Source: Myxococcales bacterium (GTDB taxonomy: Bacteria > Myxococcota > UBA727 > JABDBI01). Taken from it: 64,000 nt of DNA. A program made the position numbers and the translations under genes. Each line of letters starts with the position of its first letter. Positions within the stretch are counted from its first letter, which is position 1. Under the pieces are notes generated by a model. It did not search any database. It had not been told where the DNA came from and saw nothing but the letters and a program-made list of their open reading frames with translations. Below, one piece after another: positions 61,045 through 64,000 of this stretch. Location of the stretch: NCBI GenBank assembly GCA_023248545.1, contig JAHFEF010000003.1:1-64000 (forward strand), in the 5' to 3' direction.

Positions 61045-62070
61045 GAAAAGGTGTCAGGCCTTACAAGTTACAGGTTGACAAAACTTCGTCGTCACATTAA
61101 TCGCTTCGCATGACACGCGCACCCCGTATTCTGTTCGAAAACGCTTGGTACCACATTATAAATCGTGGCGCAGGTCGTCAGCCTATCTTTAAAACGGACG
61201 AAAATAGGCAGCTATTTCTAGAAAAATTGGCCGAACTTGGCGATAGATTTTCAGTCGAAGTTCATGCCTATTGTCTCATGAATAATCATTTTCACTTACT
61301 CGTTCGAACACCGACTGAGGGTCTCAGCGCAGCTATGAAGCATCTTATCGGAACTTATACAAAGAAATTTAATCGTTCTGAGAAACGGGATGGCCCACTA
61401 TTTCGAAGCCGTTTCAAAAGCATTGTGATCGATGCTGATGCCTATCTTCTTGAGGTAAGCCGATATATCCATAATAATCCGGTTGAAGCAAAAATCGTTG
61501 TTTTGCCACAGGATTATCGCTGGTCGAGCTACAGTGCATACATTTATGGAACAGGAAAGGTGGAGCCGTGGCTTCACACGGGTGAAATTTTGAAAAGGGT
61601 GGATGACTATCGGGCGTTTGTTGAACAACCTCGGCAGATTTCAATGGCCAAGTTTTATTGTTCCTCGCGCCTTCCAGGTGTTCTTGGTAGCAAGGAGTTT
61701 AAGCATTATGTATCAGCGCTTGGTTTTAGCGAAACACGAAAATCACGTGCCGATGAACATGGAATTGGTGCAAGTGATATCTGTGCAAAAACCGCGAGTT
61801 TCTTTCAGTGTGATATCGATGAGCTGCTGCAGAGCAGGCAAGGCAAAGGCAATTTGGCACGGTCTGTGGCGATGTACCTGGTTAAGAAGTATACGAATTT
61901 AACGATTGAGGAGATGGCCACTCACTTTCAAGCAAGCAAGAGCGGTATTTCAACGCTTCTGACCCGGAATCGGAATCTGTTGGAAGTAGATGGAAAGGGG
62001 TCGGTGGCTTGTAGGTATCTGGAGGTCGAGCTCGGGTTGACTTGTAACTTGTAAGGCCTGACACCTTTTT
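61045..62070 (+). mobile_element. RAYT transposable unit
   Basis: The unit runs from a repeat core upstream of the transposase (61045-61096, plus orientation) to an inverted repeat core that encodes the gene's last codons and stop (62041-62070). The two ends are inverted copies of the same core. A second inverted core follows at 62070-62096 and a few GACACCTTT pieces to 62120. The same two ends are found fused, without the gene, at 63011-63150, which defines the element limits. Confidence 0.75.
61110..62054 (+). CDS. REP-associated tyrosine transposase (IS200-like Y1 family)
   Basis: The 314-residue protein has an N-terminal Y1 transposase domain: NRGAGRQPIF, metal-binding His60-x-His62 in NNHFHLLV, and catalytic Tyr119 in RYIHNNPVEA. 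It is followed by a C-terminal region with a DnaA-like or winged-helix segment (LTIEEMATHFQASKSGIST). Enzymes of this type nick and rejoin single-stranded DNA at palindromic repeats, and they are linked to REP sequences. Its last codons and stop lie in the repeat core. The frame is intact, so it may be active. Confidence 0.9.
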   Translation: MTRAPRILFENAWYHIINRGAGRQPIFKTDENRQLFLEKLAELGDRFSVEVHAYCLMNNHFHLLVRTPTEGLSAAMKHLIGTYTKKFNRSEKRDGPLFRSRFKSIVIDADAYLLEVSRYIHNNPVEAKIVVLPQDYRWSSYSAYIYGTGKVEPWLHTGEILKRVDDYRAFVEQPRQISMAKFYCSSRLPGVLGSKEFKHYVSALGFSETRKSRADEHGIGASDICAKTASFFQCDIDELLQSRQGKGNLARSVAMYLVKKYTNLTIEEMATHFQASKSGISTLLTRNRNLLEVDGKGSVACRYLEVELGLTCNL

Positions 62071-62120
62071 GTAACTTGTAAGGCCTGACACCTTTTGTAG
62101 ACACCTTTTGACACCTTTTT
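62070..62120 (-). repeat. Extra inverted repeat core and partial copies
   Basis: A second minus-oriented core (GTAACTTGTAAGGCCTGAC...) directly abuts the end of the RAYT unit, then GACACCTTTT pieces occur twice. Tandem duplications of the 3' end are the simplest explanation. Confidence 0.8.
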
Positions 62121-62187
62121 TTCTTTTCTTGGCAACAATCTGGGAGCTGGCTTGACAGAATTCCAGAATCCAACGTACACTCTTCTT

Positions 62188-62910
62188 ATGAAATACGTAT
62201 ACACTTGCTTGCTATTTTGCTTTGTAGTTGCCTGTAACGATGTTCACAATTTTGACCACACTTCTGGCAGTCCTCAACACCAGCAAACTCTAGCCAAGTG
62301 TTACGCTGATTTAGACAAATTGACCCAATTTTCACAACCAGAGTCATGTAAAACTGCAGGCATTATGCCCAGTGAAGTAAAGGGTCACTGGACGAGTTCT
62401 GGTAATGTTTCTGGGCTGACATACTTTGTTGCCGAGACAGGCCAACTTGAAATCACGTGCAGGGATTGCACGTTATTGGAGGGATGCAAATATTTTGGAC
62501 CTGGTTCTATCTCTGTCAACGGCCATTTGTGTCGAAAAGAAATGTCTAAGCTGCATTGCCCTCAAGAAGCTTTTCAGAAAGCCGGGAAAGGCCATAAGGA
62601 ACACGAAGAGCCAACTTACCCAGGAGTCAAATCTGTGACCCATGAGCGCATTAATTGGGAAGCAATTACAAACTCCATCGAACAAAATGGCAGCATCTCG
62701 TCTAATGTTCTACATGTGACTGCTGGTGTTTTGTATGGACATGGGTCGATGTCTGGATCTACAGGAACCATTGCAGCAAGAGATATTTCTAAGTTTTATG
62801 GGACGATTTCATGCAGCAAATCCTGCAAGATAATCACTGAAACACCTATTGAAAACTTCAAGATGACCCTGCACGGAAATTTCGACGTGGTCCTGACAGG
62901 GTCTTTCTGA
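62188..62910 (+). CDS. Hypothetical lipoprotein
   Basis: I start at ATG 62188 because a lipoprotein signal begins there (MKYVYTCLLFCFVVAC, lipobox VVAC with Cys16). The mature part, about 225 residues, is Cys- and Gly-rich with repeated strand-like segments (GNVSGLTYFVAETGQLEITCRDC, GHGSMSGSTGTIAARDI), perhaps a beta-helix. Several Cys pairs may form disulfides in the periplasm. The family is unknown. The gene lies between the RAYT unit and its deleted derivative. Confidence 0.65.
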   Translation: MKYVYTCLLFCFVVACNDVHNFDHTSGSPQHQQTLAKCYADLDKLTQFSQPESCKTAGIMPSEVKGHWTSSGNVSGLTYFVAETGQLEITCRDCTLLEGCKYFGPGSISVNGHLCRKEMSKLHCPQEAFQKAGKGHKEHEEPTYPGVKSVTHERINWEAITNSIEQNGSISSNVLHVTAGVLYGHGSMSGSTGTIAARDISKFYGTISCSKSCKIITETPIENFKMTLHGNFDVVLTGSF

Positions 62911-63010
62911 ATTCGATCTTGAAAGGTGCTATTTAATAGCAATAATCCGGTACTCGCGAGGCAAGTTGGAGCGGTTTCCTCTTCCATAAGGAAAAGGTGT
63001 CAGAAAAGAG

Positions 63011-63150
63011 AAAAGGTGTCAGGCCTTACAAGTTGCAAGCTAGACCGAGCTCAGCCCCCAGATACCTGCAGGCCACCAACCCCTTGCAAAGCGATGAGTG
63101 TGACGACGAAGTTTTGTCAACCTGTAACTTGTAAGGCCTGACACCTTTTC
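63011..63150 (-). mobile_element. Internally deleted derivative of the RAYT unit
   Basis: Read on the minus strand, 63150-63099 is identical over 52 bases to 61045-61096, and about 14 more bases match with a few changes up to the position of the transposase ATG. It then jumps to a copy of the 3' end: 63085-63011 matches 61996-62070 with roughly 85 percent identity by eye. The whole gene body is missing, leaving about 140 bases, as in a MITE derived from its parent element. Further GACACCTTTT pieces and a partial core follow to about 63230, and AAAAGGTGTCAG pieces precede it at 62993-63010. Confidence 0.82.
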
Positions 63151-63193
63151 TCCTTTTCTGACACCTTTTCCTTTTTTGACACCTTTTTTGTAA

Positions 63194-63382
63194 GGCCTGA
63201 CACCTTTTTCCTTTTTTTTCACCTTTTTTCTGCTAGGACTGGTGCTTTATCCTTTCGTTTGGCTCCTTCTGTTGCCATTTCGCTTGGTAGGAGTTGCCGT
63301 GGGCGGTGTATTCGAGCTGTTAGGCGCCATCATCGCTTTACCAGCACGAATATTGCGCGGACCGAACCGTTATCCAAGCTGA
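63194..63382 (+). pseudogene. Truncated small membrane protein reading frame
   Basis: From CTG 63230 or GTG 63242 an open frame runs to TGA 63380-63382 and encodes LLGLVLYPFVWLLLLPFRLVG... ending GPNRYPS, one or two hydrophobic segments with a basic end. It has no good ATG; upstream it enters the repeat array and meets TAA at 63191-63193. The simplest reading is a gene whose 5' end was replaced by a repeat insertion, but a leader-less small protein is also possible. Confidence 0.35.
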
Positions 63383-63412
63383 TCTGCTGAGGCAGAAACG
63401 GCGAAAACGGCG

Positions 63413-63443
63413 AAACGGAAAACGAAAACGTTTTTTACCGTTT
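63413..63443 (+). terminator. AT-rich hairpin in AACG-rich tract
   Basis: AAACGG...CCGTTT encloses an inner AAAACG...CGTTTT stem around an AAAA loop, with a small bulge TTA. The tract 63391-63430 is also rich in near-tandem GCGAAAACG-like units. It could end transcription of the truncated membrane ORF; no gene is seen in 63444-63591. Confidence 0.35.
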
Positions 63444-63555
63444 ACGTTAATTAAGAAGGCTGAGGTTCCCATAGGTAATGAAGCGAGCAAAACGCATTAG
63501 TGTCAGCAGCTTTAGCTCTAAGAAAGCCTTAAGATCAGCCGATTACAACCGACTA

Positions 63556-63584
63556 TTGCACAAAAGTTAACTTTGGGTTAATAT
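63556..63584 (+). promoter_or_regulatory. Promoter with palindrome in spacer, upstream of AbiEi-like gene
   Basis: A -35 box TTGCAC (63556-63561) and -10 box TAATAT (63579-63584) are 17 bases apart. The spacer contains the perfect 12-base palindrome AAAGTTAACTTT (63563-63574). The expected start of transcription is at or next to ATG 63592, so the mRNA would be leaderless. A regulator bound to the palindrome would block polymerase. Confidence 0.6.
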
Positions 63585-63591
63585 TTGTGTC

Positions 63592-64000
63592 ATGGGTCAC
63601 CAAGCCTCACAAGAGCAGAAAAAGCCAAACTGGGATCATCTCTATGGCATAGCTGCGGCCGATGAGGGCTACTTTACCACAGCTCAAGCCGCCGAAGCAG
63701 GTTACTCTGGTCCCCTGCTCGCAAAGTATCTATCCAACGGACGCATCAGCCATATACGCCACGGAATTTACCGCCTGGTTCACTTCCCGCCTGGTGAACA
63801 TGAGGATCTTGTCGTGATTTGGCTTTGGTCAGAACAAAAAGGCATTTTTAGCCATGAAACGGCCCTCTCACTGCACCAGCTTTCTGATGTGCTGCCAAAA
63901 AAGATTCACCTAACAGTACCCGCTTCATGGAAACAAAGGCGTCTTCGTGTACCAGCAGGTGTCATGATGCACTATGAAGATCTAACCGCCCAAAGCAAAA
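63592..64000 (+). CDS. AbiEi-type antitoxin/transcriptional regulator, N-terminal part
   Basis: The frame runs off the right edge (136 residues seen). It has an N-terminal winged-helix region (DEGYFTTAQAAEAGYSGPLLAKYLSNGRISHIRHGIYRL) followed by the conserved SHETALSLHQLSDVLPKKIHLTVP stretch of the AbiEi antitoxin family. In type IV toxin-antitoxin systems AbiEi represses its own operon and counters the nucleotidyltransferase toxin AbiEii, whose gene would follow just beyond the window. A candidate promoter with a palindrome lies directly upstream. Confidence 0.8.
   Translation, partial: MGHQASQEQKKPNWDHLYGIAAADEGYFTTAQAAEAGYSGPLLAKYLSNGRISHIRHGIYRLVHFPPGEHEDLVVIWLWSEQKGIFSHETALSLHQLSDVLPKKIHLTVPASWKQRRLRVPAGVMMHYEDLTAQSK

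Noticed and set aside
58637-63230. Repeats as a CRISPR array
   Set aside because: Copies are in both orientations, irregularly spaced, flank genes and share ends with a transposase unit; no spacers of constant length and no cas genes.

Overview
The window is chromosomal DNA of a Gram-negative bacterium. Exported proteins with signal peptides, lipoproteins and outer-membrane beta-barrels, surface-glycan genes and RNase G all point that way. The DUF6178-type protein and the repeat-associated (RAYT) transposase with its repeats resemble what is seen in deltaproteobacteria in the broad sense (Bdellovibrionota, Myxococcota and relatives). That placement is inference, and the species cannot be named from the sequence alone.

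Layout. (1) 1-8.2 kb: the end of a clostripain-like protease, an unknown helical protein, bifunctional PutA, a polytopic membrane protein, and a minus-strand trio of DUF4266-type lipoprotein, DUF3570-type barrel and a TlpA-ApbE fusion. (2) 8.3-43.2 kb: one long, almost gapless plus-strand surface-glycan locus. It starts with a PglK-like ABC flippase. A complete pseudaminic-acid pathway follows (PseB, PseC, PseI, fused PseG-PseH, a SpsF/PseF-type cytidylyltransferase fused to an aminotransferase), decorated with formyltransferase, PIG-L deacetylase, aldo/keto reductase and a WbpG/HisH/HisF-type amidotransferase set. Next come a CDP-6-deoxyhexose branch (RfbF, RfbG, C-methyltransferase, 3,5-epimerase, reductase), an acylation cassette (FkbH-like, ACP, VOC, MBOAT, SGNH), glycosyltransferases, a WbpP-like epimerase, an AsnB-type amidotransferase, a candidate polymerase and a WecA/WbpL-type initiating transferase. 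(3) 43.2-55.4 kb: metabolism and housekeeping, with MgtE, fused E1 alpha/beta 2-oxoacid dehydrogenase, RNase G, glutamate dehydrogenase, DUF6178, and a three-gene biotin-dependent acyl-CoA carboxylase. (4) 55.4-64 kb: an accessory region around a tRNA-Thr(CGU). It holds a helicase with a signal peptide and a C-terminal outer-membrane barrel, a small Gly/Cys-rich exported protein, an exported RING-H2 protein, a RAYT transposase with many copies of its repeat (including an internally deleted derivative), a lipoprotein, and the start of an AbiEi-type antitoxin gene.

The genes in block 2 overlap by a few bases at most junctions (ATGA or GTGA), so they are probably co-transcribed and translationally coupled; together they would make, modify, flip and polymerise an acidic surface glycan. 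The most unusual content is in block 4: the helicase-barrel fusion and the RING-H2 protein both look like material associated with eukaryotes or their viruses, yet both carry bacterial export signals. Two further points of interest are a palindromic repeat inserted in frame in two unrelated genes, and a glycosyltransferase whose only sensible start codon is ATT.
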